Made by a program: the position numbers and the translations under genes
Shown here: positions 43,355-51,317 of the stretch, in pieces
Position numbering within the stretch: the first letter of the stretch is position 1
Layout: every line of letters begins with the position of its first letter
Assembly: GCA_017561715.1 (NCBI GenBank)
Contig: JAFZBN010000015.1
Coordinates: forward strand, 186,001 to 250,000
Source of the DNA: Clostridiales bacterium
GTDB lineage: Bacteria; Bacillota; Clostridia; Saccharofermentanales; Saccharofermentanaceae
Reading direction: 5' to 3'
Length of the DNA: 64,000 nt
The notes under the pieces: model-generated
What the model was told of the DNA's origin: nothing
Database searches by the model: none
Seen by the model: the letters and a program-made list of their open reading frames with translations, nothing else

Positions 43355-44307
43355 CAGAGGTTCAATCCCTTCTCTTCTTCGCATCCGATACGCAGGTTCA
43401 TGCACTGGATCGCGGCACCGGAAGCACCCTTACCGAGGTTGTCAAACTGGGAGGAAACAACGATCCTCTCTTCATTACCCGTGACATAGATCTTCAATCC
43501 GTCCCAGCCGGACAGGGAATTTCCCGCGAGGAATCCGCTTGCAGCTGTTTCATCGTCAGCTTCCGCGACCTTGATGAACTTCTTTCCTGCATAGTACTCG
43601 CGATAGAACTCGAGAAGCTCGGAAGGAGTCATCTTCTTGCTCAACATATCCGCGTAAAAAGGCGTGGAAACGACCATGCCGCTATAGTAGTCATCGATGA
43701 TCGGTGAGAAAAGCGGTGTTCTGGAAAGGCCCGTGATCGCCTTCATTTCTTTCAGGTGCTTGTGCTGCTGGGCAAGCGCGTACTCACGTCCGGAAGAAAG
43801 CTCACTCGGACGGTCTTCTGACTCGTAAACGGCGATCGTCTTTTTACCTGCTCCGGAATAGCCGGAAAGTGCAAATGCGCTGACCGGGTAATCCTTCGGG
43901 ATGATGCCGCCCGCAACCAGCGGATAGATCAGAGAAATGAATCCGGATGCATAGCAGCCCGGAACAGCGATACGGTTACCGGTCTTTACTGCTTCAAGAT
44001 GCTTATCGGAAAGCTCCGGGAAACCATATGCCCAGCCCTCTTCCGTTCTATGTGCCGTAGATGTATCGATAATGACGGTGTGATCGTTATCGGGATCAAC
44101 AAGACCCGCGGATTCTCTTGCCGCCACGTCCGGCAGGCAGAGGAATGTGATATCTGAAGCGTTGATCAGTCTTTTTCTTTCTTCCGGATCTTTTCTTAAT
44201 TCCGGATCGATCTTGATCAGTTCGACGTCGTCTCTTCCCTGGAATCTTTCAAAGATCCTAAGGCCCGTGGTTCCTTCACTTCCGTCAACAAATACTTTCT
44301 GTTTCAT
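43354..44307 (-). CDS. argC: N-acetyl-gamma-glutamyl-phosphate reductase, type 2
   Basis: 317 residues, the shorter AGPR type 2 form. The NADP-binding start is VFVDGSEGTTGLRIFERF, the catalytic Cys is in VPGCYASGFISLIYPL, and ALSGYSGAGKKTIAVYE is typical. It reduces N-acetylglutamyl phosphate in arginine synthesis. No other arg gene lies in the window, which is unusual, as argC often starts an argCJBD operon. It follows the CMP-kinase-like gene by nine bases and overlaps queT by one base. Expression is therefore likely tied to the anion-transporter operon rather than to an arginine operon. Confidence 0.93.
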   Translation of the reverse strand: MKQKVFVDGSEGTTGLRIFERFQGRDDVELIKIDPELRKDPEERKRLINASDITFLCLPDVAARESAGLVDPDNDHTVIIDTSTAHRTEEGWAYGFPELSDKHLEAVKTGNRIAVPGCYASGFISLIYPLVAGGIIPKDYPVSAFALSGYSGAGKKTIAVYESEDRPSELSSGREYALAQQHKHLKEMKAITGLSRTPLFSPIIDDYYSGMVVSTPFYADMLSKKMTPSELLEFYREYYAGKKFIKVAEADDETAASGFLAGNSLSGWDGLKIYVTGNEERIVVSSQFDNLGKGASGAAIQCMNLRIGCEEEKGLNL

Positions 44308-44316
44308 GTTATTTCC

Positions 44317-44928
44317 TCACTTTACGCTTTTCAAATATGCCACGATCGTCTCGACCGCGCCGTCGACATCCACCAGGTCTGAATGTACGCAGAGGTGATA
44401 TGTCGAGCTGTTTCCCCATTTCTGGTTCGTGTAATGGTTATAGTAATTGGCTCGGGCAGCATTCATGTCGTTGATATAACGCTCGAACTGCTCATCGGTA
44501 TAGTCCTTCTTCTCGATAGCGACTTTACGCTTTCTCTGGATCTTGTAGGGCATGCTTGCCGCGATGAACACGTTGATGCTGCCCTCCGTTCGGAGCACGA
44601 AGTCCGCGCATCGTCCGACGATCACGCACGGTCCTTTTGCCGCCAGATCCTTAATGACTTTGCACTGCTGAAGATAGATCGCGTCCGAAAAGTCCGGTGT
44701 GTATGACAGTGAAAAGAACGGCATACGGCTTCTTCCCTTTTCGGAAAGTCTGTGCGCGCCCTCTTCGTTTCTCTCGATGAGTTTTGGATCGATCCCGCCC
44801 TGCTCGGCAGCAAGAGTGATCAGCTCACGATCGTAAAAAGGCACACCGAGACGTTCGGCAAGCTTCATGCCGATCTCATGTCCGCCGGAGCCAAACTCAC
44901 GTCCGATTGTAATCACATGACTGTTCAT
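44317..44928 (-). CDS. cytidylate kinase-like family protein
   Basis: 203 residues. The start VITIGREFGSGGHEIGMKLAERLGVPFYDRELITLAAEQ is the P-loop variant of the Cytidylate_kin_2 family (GREFGSGGHEIG), common in Clostridia. PCVIVGRCADFVL and the Arg-rich lid (KIQRKRKVAIEKKDY) follow. The true substrate of this family is not established; it differs from the canonical CMP kinase Cmk. It lies between the SLC13-like transporter (32-base gap) and argC (nine-base gap). Confidence 0.9.
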   Translation of the reverse strand: MNSHVITIGREFGSGGHEIGMKLAERLGVPFYDRELITLAAEQGGIDPKLIERNEEGAHRLSEKGRSRMPFFSLSYTPDFSDAIYLQQCKVIKDLAAKGPCVIVGRCADFVLRTEGSINVFIAASMPYKIQRKRKVAIEKKDYTDEQFERYINDMNAARANYYNHYTNQKWGNSSTYHLCVHSDLVDVDGAVETIVAYLKSVK

Positions 44929-44960
44929 ACGATGAACCTCCAGATGTTTATTCTATCAGA

Positions 44961-46094
44961 TTAGCGGAAGAAGAACCATGCCGAAAGGGTCATTACAACC
45001 AGGAATATAATATTCATGATGGCAAAGAGAGCAAGGTATTTCTTCGTGTGTCCCGGGCGTAAAGTACGGTAATGGCTGAACGTGATCAGACTCGCCAGAG
45101 ACGAGATCAAGGTTCCCGTTCCGCCGATGTTTACGCCGAGGAGCAGTTCCCTGTAGTTATCCGTAAATCTCGAAAGAAGTATCGCCGACGGCACGTTACT
45201 TATAAACTGGCACGATCCGATACTTACCAGAAGCGGGCTCTTTCCGAGAAGGTTGCCGACGAAATCCTGAACGGCCGGGATACGCGCCATATTTCCCGAG
45301 AAGACGAAGAACAGCGCAAATGTCGCGAGAAGTCCCCAATCGACCTCGGCAAATGCTTTTCGATCCGCAAAGACCAGAACGAGCGGGATCAGGATCAAGC
45401 CTGCCCAGTACGGGATCAGACGGAAAACGATCAGGAGCGAGAACGCGAAAAGCGCAAGATAGAGCGCGGTTCTTTTTCTGTTTAAGGTCTGTCCGGAATC
45501 ATCCCTAATCACAAGAGGTGTCCTCGGAAGCAGGAAACACGCCGCCGTCAGCATCGCGATCGCAAGAACAAACGGCGGGAACATGATCCTTACGAACTCA
45601 TCCGTCGGGATGCCGTAATGCGAGTAAAGATAGAGATTCTGGGGATTTCCGAAAGGCGTGAGCATGCCGCCCAGGTTCGCGGAGATATTCTGGAGGATGA
45701 AGATATAGGCCATCTTCTCCTCGTTTTTCGTAACGGAAAGGGCAAAGTAGCCGAGCGGAAGGAACGTGATCAGCGCCATATCATTTGCGATCAGCATCGA
45801 TCCGATGAATGTGATATAGACAAGAGCCAGCGTCAGAAGACGGAGGTTTCCCGTGGTCACGACGATCCTCTGCGCGACGATCCCGAAGAAGCGGATGTCC
45901 TTGAGCGCGCAGATCACAGCCAGCGTCAGAAACAAGCACGTCAGTGTGCGAAGGTCAAAATAGCCGAGCCAGGTCTTATCCGGCGGGACGAAAAACGAGG
46001 TCGTAACAGCCAAGAGCGCGGCAATACACATGACCGTGTTCTTCTTGAAAAAACCGATACACTTTTTCGAAATTGAAGTGTTCGCCTGCTCCAC
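44961..46094 (-). CDS. SLC13/ArsB-like anion transporter
   Basis: 377 residues, about 10-11 membrane segments. IANDMALITFLPLGYFAL and the second-half SNVPSAILLSRFTDNYRELLLGVNIGGTGTLISSLASLI are the paired re-entrant motifs of the ion-transporter superfamily that includes SLC13 and ArsB; NLGGMLTPFGNPQNLYLYSHYGI is typical of clostridial SLC13-type permeases. The likely substrates are dicarboxylates or related anions; none can be assigned. The start is GTG at 46094, nine bases after GAAGGG. First gene of the operon reaching 41413, behind an extended -10 promoter (TGCTATAAT, 46179-46187). Confidence 0.87.
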   Translation of the reverse strand: MEQANTSISKKCIGFFKKNTVMCIAALLAVTTSFFVPPDKTWLGYFDLRTLTCLFLTLAVICALKDIRFFGIVAQRIVVTTGNLRLLTLALVYITFIGSMLIANDMALITFLPLGYFALSVTKNEEKMAYIFILQNISANLGGMLTPFGNPQNLYLYSHYGIPTDEFVRIMFPPFVLAIAMLTAACFLLPRTPLVIRDDSGQTLNRKRTALYLALFAFSLLIVFRLIPYWAGLILIPLVLVFADRKAFAEVDWGLLATFALFFVFSGNMARIPAVQDFVGNLLGKSPLLVSIGSCQFISNVPSAILLSRFTDNYRELLLGVNIGGTGTLISSLASLITFSHYRTLRPGHTKKYLALFAIMNIIFLVVMTLSAWFFFR

Positions 46095-46178
46095 AGTGCT
46101 TTTCCCTTCGTCAATAAAATAGTCCGGTCCGCTTGAAAAGCACCTTTTTTGCGGCAGTGCTATTTTCGCGCCCGCGAT

Positions 46179-46187
46179 ATTATAGCA
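46179..46187 (-). promoter_or_regulatory. extended -10 promoter of the transporter operon
   Basis: On the minus strand TGCTATAAT, an extended -10, with no clear -35 box. About 85 bases of leader follow, with the AGCAC/GTGCT hairpin around 46139-46161 and two AAAAGCAC octamers. Confidence 0.5.
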
Positions 46188-46199
46188 CCAACTTTTCCA

Positions 46200-46246
46200 A
46201 TAAAAAAGAGAATGCCCCGGAAGTGATTTTCATCACTCCGGGGCAT
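46200..46246 (-). terminator. rho-independent terminator of the DUF4230 gene
   Basis: ATGCCCCGG (46212-46220) pairs with CCGGGGCAT (46238-46246), extended by AGTGAT/ATCACT with one bulge and a TTTC loop; the minus strand then reads TCTCTTTTTTATT. Confidence 0.9.
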
Positions 46247-46295
46247 CGCGGTCCGGTAGTATCCGAAGATCGGGAAGCCGGCACTTCCCACTACA

Positions 46296-47045
46296 TCAAG
46301 CCGCTGTCGCCGGTTGTGCTACTTGAGTAGGTTTTTGTCCTTGATCCAAAAAGATGACCTTGTAATCGCTGTGCATCTTAGTCAACGTTTCGGTGACGAT
46401 CTCTTTAAGGTGTGTCTTTGCTTTGTCGCAGATACCGTTTGCGATGGACGTCTCAAGCCACTGGGCCTTGATCTCTGTCAATCTCACGTTGACCTCGTCA
46501 GCGCGGATCGGATTAAAGAGGTTGTTGTCCTGAAGGACGGTCACATTCTCCTGCGGAAGATTGTTGTCGATGATCGGATCTTCCGGAATGGAGATGTAGA
46601 TCTCTTTTCTCTGGTTGTTGACGACTGTCTTCATCTGATTCAGATCGTAGCCGATCTTGATGGTACCGGAGTACACGATCTCGATCTTGTGCTGTGTGCC
46701 CCAGATGTCTACATCTGTGTACGGGATCTGGAGAGAATCGACGACATTCGCCGTTCCCGCGTAGGACTCGGAATATGTCATGAGCTCGGAGATCTCACTG
46801 AGCTGCGCCATGACGTTTTCATTTGTAAGCACGATACCGTGGAACTTTTCTTCTTCAGCGATGATCGCTTCACGGGAAGTCTTGTCGGAATTTGATCCGA
46901 AGGGCTTCCAAACGCCGAACACGATCAGCAAGGCGATCGCTCCGACTATGGTCAGCATGATCGAAGCTCCGTGGAACAATCTGCCAAGAAATGATCTTCT
47001 CGGACGAACTCTCTGACCGTTTACATATTCATAATCTCTTCTCAT
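46296..47045 (-). CDS. DUF4230-domain membrane-anchored protein
   Basis: 249 residues. A basic N-terminus (RRDYEYVNGQRVRPRRSFLGR) precedes one membrane helix at about 27-47; the rest is outside the membrane and has the DUF4230 pattern: SEISELMTYSESYAGTANV, a strand pair ending IVYSGTIKIGYDLNQMKTVVN, ISIPEDPIIDNNL, and a long amphipathic helix near the end. Function unknown; the family is common in Bacteroidetes and Clostridia. AGGAGG lies nine bases before the ATG. Monocistronic, with its own terminator, and divergent from the HTH gene at 47344. Confidence 0.8.
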   Translation of the reverse strand: MRRDYEYVNGQRVRPRRSFLGRLFHGASIMLTIVGAIALLIVFGVWKPFGSNSDKTSREAIIAEEEKFHGIVLTNENVMAQLSEISELMTYSESYAGTANVVDSLQIPYTDVDIWGTQHKIEIVYSGTIKIGYDLNQMKTVVNNQRKEIYISIPEDPIIDNNLPQENVTVLQDNNLFNPIRADEVNVRLTEIKAQWLETSIANGICDKAKTHLKEIVTETLTKMHSDYKVIFLDQGQKPTQVAQPATAA

Positions 47046-47204
47046 AAGTCACTTCCTCCTAATTACATCGCGATTCTTCAAGTAGCACATTCTTTCGCGG
47101 TTCTTTTCTTCTCTTCTTAGGAGCCCTCTTTCGCGGCTCATGTTTTCTCATATTAATGATACATTAATGAGTACTTCGAATTCCTCTTCTTTTTTTGAAC
47201 ATTT

Positions 47205-47224
47205 TTCGTAAAAACTATTACGAA
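47205..47224. promoter_or_regulatory. inverted repeat upstream of the HTH gene promoter
   Basis: TTCGTAA and TTACGAA form a perfect 7-bp dyad with a six-base centre, ending 4 bases before the -35 box of the HTH gene promoter. It suits a dimeric repressor or activator site between two divergent genes. Confidence 0.4.
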
Positions 47225-47228
47225 TTGT

Positions 47229-47256
47229 TTGATTTGTTCTGACTATAGTTTATAAT
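47229..47256 (+). promoter_or_regulatory. promoter of the small HTH protein gene
   Basis: TTGATT (47229-47234), 16 bases, TATAAT (47251-47256), about 90 bases before the start codon. Confidence 0.75.
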
Positions 47257-47343
47257 CTACTGTGTCAAGGGATAAACGGTGCAGATATGCGTTTAGGCAC
47301 CTCTAATTTGCTTTGAAGTTCAAAATATAGTTGGAGCGGGAAT

Positions 47344-47841
47344 ATGGGAAGAAAATCTACAAAAGAAAACAAGAACATCTATCAGATCAGCCGTGAGGCT
47401 CAGAACCTTACGCGTGACGCAGCTTCAGAAAAACTCCAGTACATCTCGGCAGACCGTATCGAGAAGATCGAGAACGAAAAGACGCTTCCTCATCCGGAAG
47501 AGATCCTGGCCATGGCCGATGCGTACAAGAATCCTTCTTTGTGCAATTACTTCTGCTCTCACGAGTGCCCGATCGGTCAGGAATATGTTCCTGAGGTCGT
47601 TCCGAAGGAGCTGTCCCAGATCACTCTGGAGATGATCGCGACACTCAACTCCATCGATAAGAACAAGAACCGCCTCATCGAGATCACGGTAGACGGTAAG
47701 ATCGCGGATCACGAGCTCCCGGATTTCATCGAGATCAAAAACGAGCTGGATAAGATGGCTCTGACCATCGACTCCCTGCGTCTTTGGATCGACAACGCGA
47801 TCGCCGCCGGTAAACTCAGTAAGGACGATTTCAAGGACTGA
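47344..47841 (+). CDS. XRE-like helix-turn-helix protein
   Basis: 165 residues. The N-terminal half resembles a lambda-repressor-type HTH: NIYQISREAQNLTRDAASEKLQYISADRIEKIENEKTLPHPEEILAMADAYKNPSL. Two Cys residues (CNYFCSHECP) follow directly, perhaps a metal site. The C-terminal half is a long helical segment (SQITLEMIATLNSIDKNKNRLIEITVDGKI), likely for dimerisation. This type is frequent in Lachnospiraceae and of unknown target. It has its own promoter, an upstream inverted repeat at 47205-47224, and a strong terminator right after. Confidence 0.85.
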   Translation: MGRKSTKENKNIYQISREAQNLTRDAASEKLQYISADRIEKIENEKTLPHPEEILAMADAYKNPSLCNYFCSHECPIGQEYVPEVVPKELSQITLEMIATLNSIDKNKNRLIEITVDGKIADHELPDFIEIKNELDKMALTIDSLRLWIDNAIAAGKLSKDDFKD

Positions 47842-47872
47842 TCTTTTTCTTAAATGATTAAACGCAAAAAGC

Positions 47873-47908
47873 GAGCCCGCATGTCTCACTCATGCGGGCT
47901 CTTTCGTT
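47873..47908. terminator. strong bidirectional terminator
   Basis: GAGCCCGCATG (47873-47883) pairs perfectly with CATGCGGGCTC (47891-47901). The plus side is followed by TTTCGTT and the minus side by GCTTTTTGCGTTT. It ends the HTH gene and probably any minus-strand transcript covering 47890-48054. Confidence 0.92.
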
Positions 47909-48054
47909 GAAAGTGGAGGTGTGTGTGTTTCTTGGCAGATCCTCCGACCGCGATAAGTCGAATTGTCTACCAGTCCGATCCGTCTGCTTAAATCCGGGAA
48001 GGTTTGCATTTCATTATGCAGGCGGATCATTTGAAGCCTTTTGTCAATATCCAT
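47890..48054 (-). CDS. possible 54-residue protein
   Basis: A short frame starting MDIDKRLQMIRLHNEMQTFPD at an ATG with AAGGATG about eight bases upstream; the stop lies in the stem of the shared terminator. The composition looks protein-like, with an amphipathic N-terminal helix and a basic C-terminal part (YRGRRICQE). I do not recognise a family. A possible minus-strand -10 (TAGAAT) lies near 48110, and a near-palindrome (48151-48170) lies between it and the divergent gene at 48257. It may be a real small gene or chance. Confidence 0.35.
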   Translation of the reverse strand: MDIDKRLQMIRLHNEMQTFPDLSRRIGLVDNSTYRGRRICQETHTPPLSTKEPA

Positions 48055-48150
48055 GAAGTCACATCCTTGCTTCAGTATCTTTTTCACTATTTTCTTTCCT
48101 CGGGTACTATTCTAGCTTTCTGCCCACCGAAGAAACATAGGAAGCACATG

Positions 48151-48170
48151 AAAATAGAACATTCTATTTT
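48151..48170. promoter_or_regulatory. 20-bp near-palindrome, putative operator
   Basis: AAAATAGAA, CA, TTCTATTTT: nine-bp arms around a two-base centre. It lies immediately upstream of the probable -35 of the gene at 48257 (CTTGGA 48174, TATAAT 48196-48201). Confidence 0.45.
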
Positions 48171-48173
48171 CTC

Positions 48174-48201
48174 CTTGGAAGCAGGTTAGAAATGATATAA
48201 T
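48174..48201 (+). promoter_or_regulatory. promoter of the gene at 48257
   Basis: CTTGGA (48174-48179), 16 bases, TATAAT (48196-48201) with TG two bases before it, an extended -10. Confidence 0.6.
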
Positions 48202-48256
48202 GGAATCGGGGTGAAAATACCCGAAATACTCAACTTTTCTTGCGGGAGGAACGAAT

Positions 48257-48874
48257 ATGAAGTACGTACTTATCTCACTTTCAGAAAGCAGCAAAATCGA
48301 TTTTTCCGGTTCGGAAAAACTTCTTAAGACCGACCACCTTGTCTTCCTCTACGTTAAGGGAAAGAAAACTCTCCCCGCTTCCGTGAAAAAAGCACTGGAA
48401 GACGTCAAAGCGGAGATCGAGTATTTCGAGATCGGATCCGCGTCCGAGCTTTCCGCCTCCATGTCCTACCTCATTGGATATCACACGGCAAGCAAGCACG
48501 AGACCATCGTGATCACTTCCGATAAGAGCAAGCTTCCTTCGAAAGTCATCAAGGACATCAAGGTCTACGGTGCTTTTAAATCGATCGCGGGCACCTCTTC
48601 CTCTACGACCGCTTCCAAGTCCACCGCGAAGAAGTCCACAACTACTAAAAAGACAACCGCTGCTAAGAAGACTACTACGGCGAAAAAGACGACCGCAAAG
48701 TCCACCGCCAAAAAGGCCACGACTAAGAAAGCGACAACGAAAAAGACCGCCTCTTCCAAAAAGAAAAATGACGGTCTGGATGTTTCCGATCTTCTGGAAT
48801 CTCTCAAAAAGGGCGACACCAAGCAGCTCACCAAGAGCTTTTCAGATCTTACCGGCTCCCTCTTTAAAAAGTAA
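48257..48874 (+). CDS. unknown protein with Lys/Thr/Ala-rich histone-like tail
   Basis: 205 residues in three parts. Residues 1-115 are alpha/beta (KYVLISLSESSKIDFSGSEKLLKTDHLVFLYVKGKK, then IEYFEIGSASELSASMSYLIGYHTASKHETIVITSDKSKLPS). The strand order and the position of two Asp residues recall PIN-like nuclease folds, but the middle Asp of the active site is not seen; this is inference. Residues 116-172 are low complexity, TTKKTTAAKKTTT-like, as in bacterial histone H1-like proteins. The last 30 residues (GLDVSDLLESLKKGDTKQLTK) form a short helix pair. A role on nucleic acid is plausible but unproven. GGGAGGA precedes the ATG. Confidence 0.75.
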   Translation: MKYVLISLSESSKIDFSGSEKLLKTDHLVFLYVKGKKTLPASVKKALEDVKAEIEYFEIGSASELSASMSYLIGYHTASKHETIVITSDKSKLPSKVIKDIKVYGAFKSIAGTSSSTTASKSTAKKSTTTKKTTAAKKTTTAKKTTAKSTAKKATTKKATTKKTASSKKKNDGLDVSDLLESLKKGDTKQLTKSFSDLTGSLFKK

Positions 48875-48881
48875 GAGCCCC

Positions 48882-49667
48882 TTATCTGAGATCCTTTTTC
48901 GTATATTTTCCATAAGCACAAACGATGCCGATGATCATCAGGACCATGCCGGGAAGAAGGTACTTTACTTCGATCCCGTGATTGTTGATGATCTCGGAAC
49001 TTTCCGTATACCCGAAGGCCGAGATGTATTTTAAGACCTTTGCCGATTCGGTGATGTTGGCAATGATGTTCAGAAGGTACATAAAACCGGCCACACCGAC
49101 ACCGATGCCGATGCCGCCGCGCGTCAAAAATGCCGAGATACCGAAGCAGATCCCCGCGATCTCAAACTGCATCAGAAGATACGAAAGGTGGATCAAAAGA
49201 AGTTCCTGCCAGAAGACTTCTTCCCCGATCGCAAGGATCGACACGATCGAAAAGACCAGGACGACCACATTCATGATCAGAAGAATGGCATAGACCGACA
49301 TAAGCTTTTCGGTGATCGCGCGGATACGGGAGACCGGATGCGTGAACAAAAACTCCGCGGTATGGCCGTGCTCTTCTTTCATGAGCGCGGAAACACCGAC
49401 GATCGCCGCGAAGAACGCGCCGCCCAGGCCGAGTACGTTTCCCGCCTCTACGGCATAAAACCCGATCAGCGTTCCGAAGTTGAGTTTATCCATACCGAAA
49501 GCCTGCGTAAAACTGCCCATCGAGGCAAACAGCTTATTGACATCGCTCATCTGCGACTTCATTTCCGGAAACATCAGGATGCACACGGCGATCATGAAGC
49601 CGATCGAAAGGCTCCAGATCAGTGTCGCGGTCTTCTGTGATCTTATTTCCTGTTTGAGTATCGTCAT
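48882..49667 (-). CDS. ABC-2 type transporter permease
   Basis: 261 residues with six membrane segments: LIWSLSIGFMIAVCILMF, GTLIGFYAVEAGNVLGLGGAFFAAIVGVSAL, AILLIMNVVVLVFSIVSILAI, LIHLSYLLMQFEIAGICFGI, GIGIGVGVAGFMYLLNII and YLLPGMVLMIIGIVCAY. The EEHGHTAEFLFTHPVSR stretch after the second helix is the usual cytoplasmic loop of ABC-2 permeases. I start at ATG 49667 with GAGG upstream; the frame is open 15 codons more. It should form an exporter with the ATPase encoded just upstream, but that ATPase is frameshifted here. Confidence 0.85.
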   Translation of the reverse strand: MTILKQEIRSQKTATLIWSLSIGFMIAVCILMFPEMKSQMSDVNKLFASMGSFTQAFGMDKLNFGTLIGFYAVEAGNVLGLGGAFFAAIVGVSALMKEEHGHTAEFLFTHPVSRIRAITEKLMSVYAILLIMNVVVLVFSIVSILAIGEEVFWQELLLIHLSYLLMQFEIAGICFGISAFLTRGGIGIGVGVAGFMYLLNIIANITESAKVLKYISAFGYTESSEIINNHGIEVKYLLPGMVLMIIGIVCAYGKYTKKDLR

Positions 49668-49708
49668 GGTTTTTTCCTCTTTTTTCGTATCTTTCTTCCG
49701 GGTTTCCT

Positions 49709-50595
49709 TCACGACTCGTAGTAGTGCATGAAGATCTCTTCAAGGCTCGGTTCGGTGATCGTCAGATCCTTTACATTCTCATTAGACAGGACCGTAAGGA
49801 GCTTCTTGATATCTCCGTTATAAAGGAAACCCAAGGCATCTTCCCTGTTTTCTTCCGTGTATGTGATCCCGGAAAGGCCGGTGAGGTTTTCTTTTGTGAC
49901 GTCTCCGCGTATAGTGACCTTTCTCGCGCCGGTCTGCTCGAGTTTTCCCACCTTATCTGAAAGAAGGATCTTTCCTTCCTTGATAAAAGCCGCCGACCGG
50001 CAATAGGCCTGCACCTCCGAAAGGATATGCGAGGAGAAAAAGATCGTCGAGCCGTTTTCGTTTTCTTCTTTCAATATCGAAAAGAACTCTTTTGCATCAG
50101 CGGATCAAGGCCCGATGTCGGTTCGTCCAATATCAGAAGATCCGGGTGATGCTGTACGGCGCAGATGATGCCGACTTTCTTTCTGTTTCCGAGGGACAGA
50201 TCCTCGACTCGTTTATTAATGTCCAGATCCAGCCGTTCACATAATTCCGTCGCCCGTTTACTGCAGTCAGTTTTCCGGAGAGCAGCCGAATAAGAGATGG
50301 CATCCTTGACCTTCATCTTCGAATAGAAATGAATCTCCGAAGGAAGATATCCCGTATTTTCTAGGATCTTCTCTTTTTCTTCTGAAATATCGTATCCGAG
50401 GACCTTCGCGCTTCCCGAGGTCTTTTCGATCAGTCCGAGAAGCGTTCTTATCGCGGTGGATTTACCGGCGCCGTTCGGTCCGATAAAACCGAAAAAGTCG
50501 CCCTTTTCGACCTGAAGGTCCAATCCTTCGATGCCGCGGATCTTCCCGTAGTATTTCGTAAGTTCATAAGTTTCGATGGCCGGATCTTTTGACAT
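49709..50595 (-). pseudogene. ABC transporter ATP-binding protein, frameshifted
   Basis: Two frames together make one ATPase of about 295 residues. The first (50595-50071) holds Walker A GPNGAGKST, the Q-loop, signature LSLGNRKKVG and Walker B LLILDEPTSGLDP, then derails at LMQK into SSFRY and a stop. The second (from 50074) continues with ILKEENENGSTIFFSSHILSEVQ and the normal C-terminus to 49709. A single base missing in the A run at about 50088-50091 explains it: one more A gives LMQKEFFSILKEEN. No good slippery heptamer is present, so a mutation or assembly error is likelier than programmed frameshifting. Translation would lose the switch His. Confidence 0.88.
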
Positions 50596-50604
50596 AGTAT
50601 TTCC

Positions 50605-51210
50605 TCACTTCAAATATAGCGTCTTCCAAAAATCGATCATTTTTCTGTACTCGGCAACAAATCTTTCCACGTCGAGTTTTCCGGATTGCTGCATCCGATA
50701 CATGTATCCTTCCGAAGCCATGTACATATCCTGATACATCATCTTCAGATCCAGCCCGTCCTTAAAGGCCGACGGATCCAGATCCGGAATGATTTTATTT
50801 GTATCGAGTTTTCTATAGGGGCGGATGATTCTCTCGATCCCGGATCTTACTTCTTCGTCTTCTTCGTAATATGCTTTTATGGCAAAAGCACTCATATCCG
50901 GGTAGATCTTCATCATGCCGGCCTTGGCGACCAGACCTTTGTACATCATCTCGAAGATGTCCTTCTCCTCATAGCAGCCGGCATCCTGCACGTATTTATG
51001 CGTGAGTTCTTCGGCCGTTTTCAGAAGATAAAGATAGAATTCCTTTTTATTCTTGAAATAGAAAAACAGAAGGGATTTACTGATGCCGGCTTCGGCGGCG
51101 ATCTCGTTCATCGGGCTTTTCCGGTATGAGTTATTCGCAAACACGCAAAATCCGGCATTTAAAATGCGGTTTCTCTTTTCCTCGGGCAGCTGGTAAAACT
51201 TCTCGTTCAT
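50605..51210 (-). CDS. TetR-family transcriptional regulator
   Basis: 201 residues. The N-terminal HTH is typical (EEKRNRILNAGFCVFANNSYRKSPMNEIAAEAGISKSLLFFYFKNKKEFYLYLLKTAEEL). The C-terminal ligand domain is helical. It starts the operon with the ABC ATPase (nine-base gap) and the permease, so it probably represses this exporter and itself. An inverted repeat TTGACCG-TAT-CGGTTAA (51229-51245), with another ATTGACCG at 51261, lies just upstream and is the likely operator. Confidence 0.92.
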   Translation of the reverse strand: MNEKFYQLPEEKRNRILNAGFCVFANNSYRKSPMNEIAAEAGISKSLLFFYFKNKKEFYLYLLKTAEELTHKYVQDAGCYEEKDIFEMMYKGLVAKAGMMKIYPDMSAFAIKAYYEEDEEVRSGIERIIRPYRKLDTNKIIPDLDPSAFKDGLDLKMMYQDMYMASEGYMYRMQQSGKLDVERFVAEYRKMIDFWKTLYLK

Positions 51211-51228
51211 GGGATCTCCCTTTCGTCA

Positions 51229-51268
51229 TTGACCGTATCGGTTAATACCATTTTTACTCTATTGACCG
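51229..51268. promoter_or_regulatory. putative TetR operator
   Basis: TTGACCG (51229-51235), TAT, CGGTTAA (51239-51245): seven-bp arms with one mismatch; a third half-site ATTGACCG is at 51261-51268. The position just before the TetR start codon suits autoregulation. Confidence 0.55.
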
Positions 51269-51317
51269 TTTTTGAGAAGACCCTGCCGAGAAAATTTTTT
51301 ATGAGTATTCCAAAGGA

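Noticed and set aside
50071..50100. Programmed frameshift in the ABC ATPase
   Set aside because: The bases at the break do not form a X-XXY-YYZ slippery heptamer, and no downstream stimulator hairpin is evident; a simple base loss fits better.
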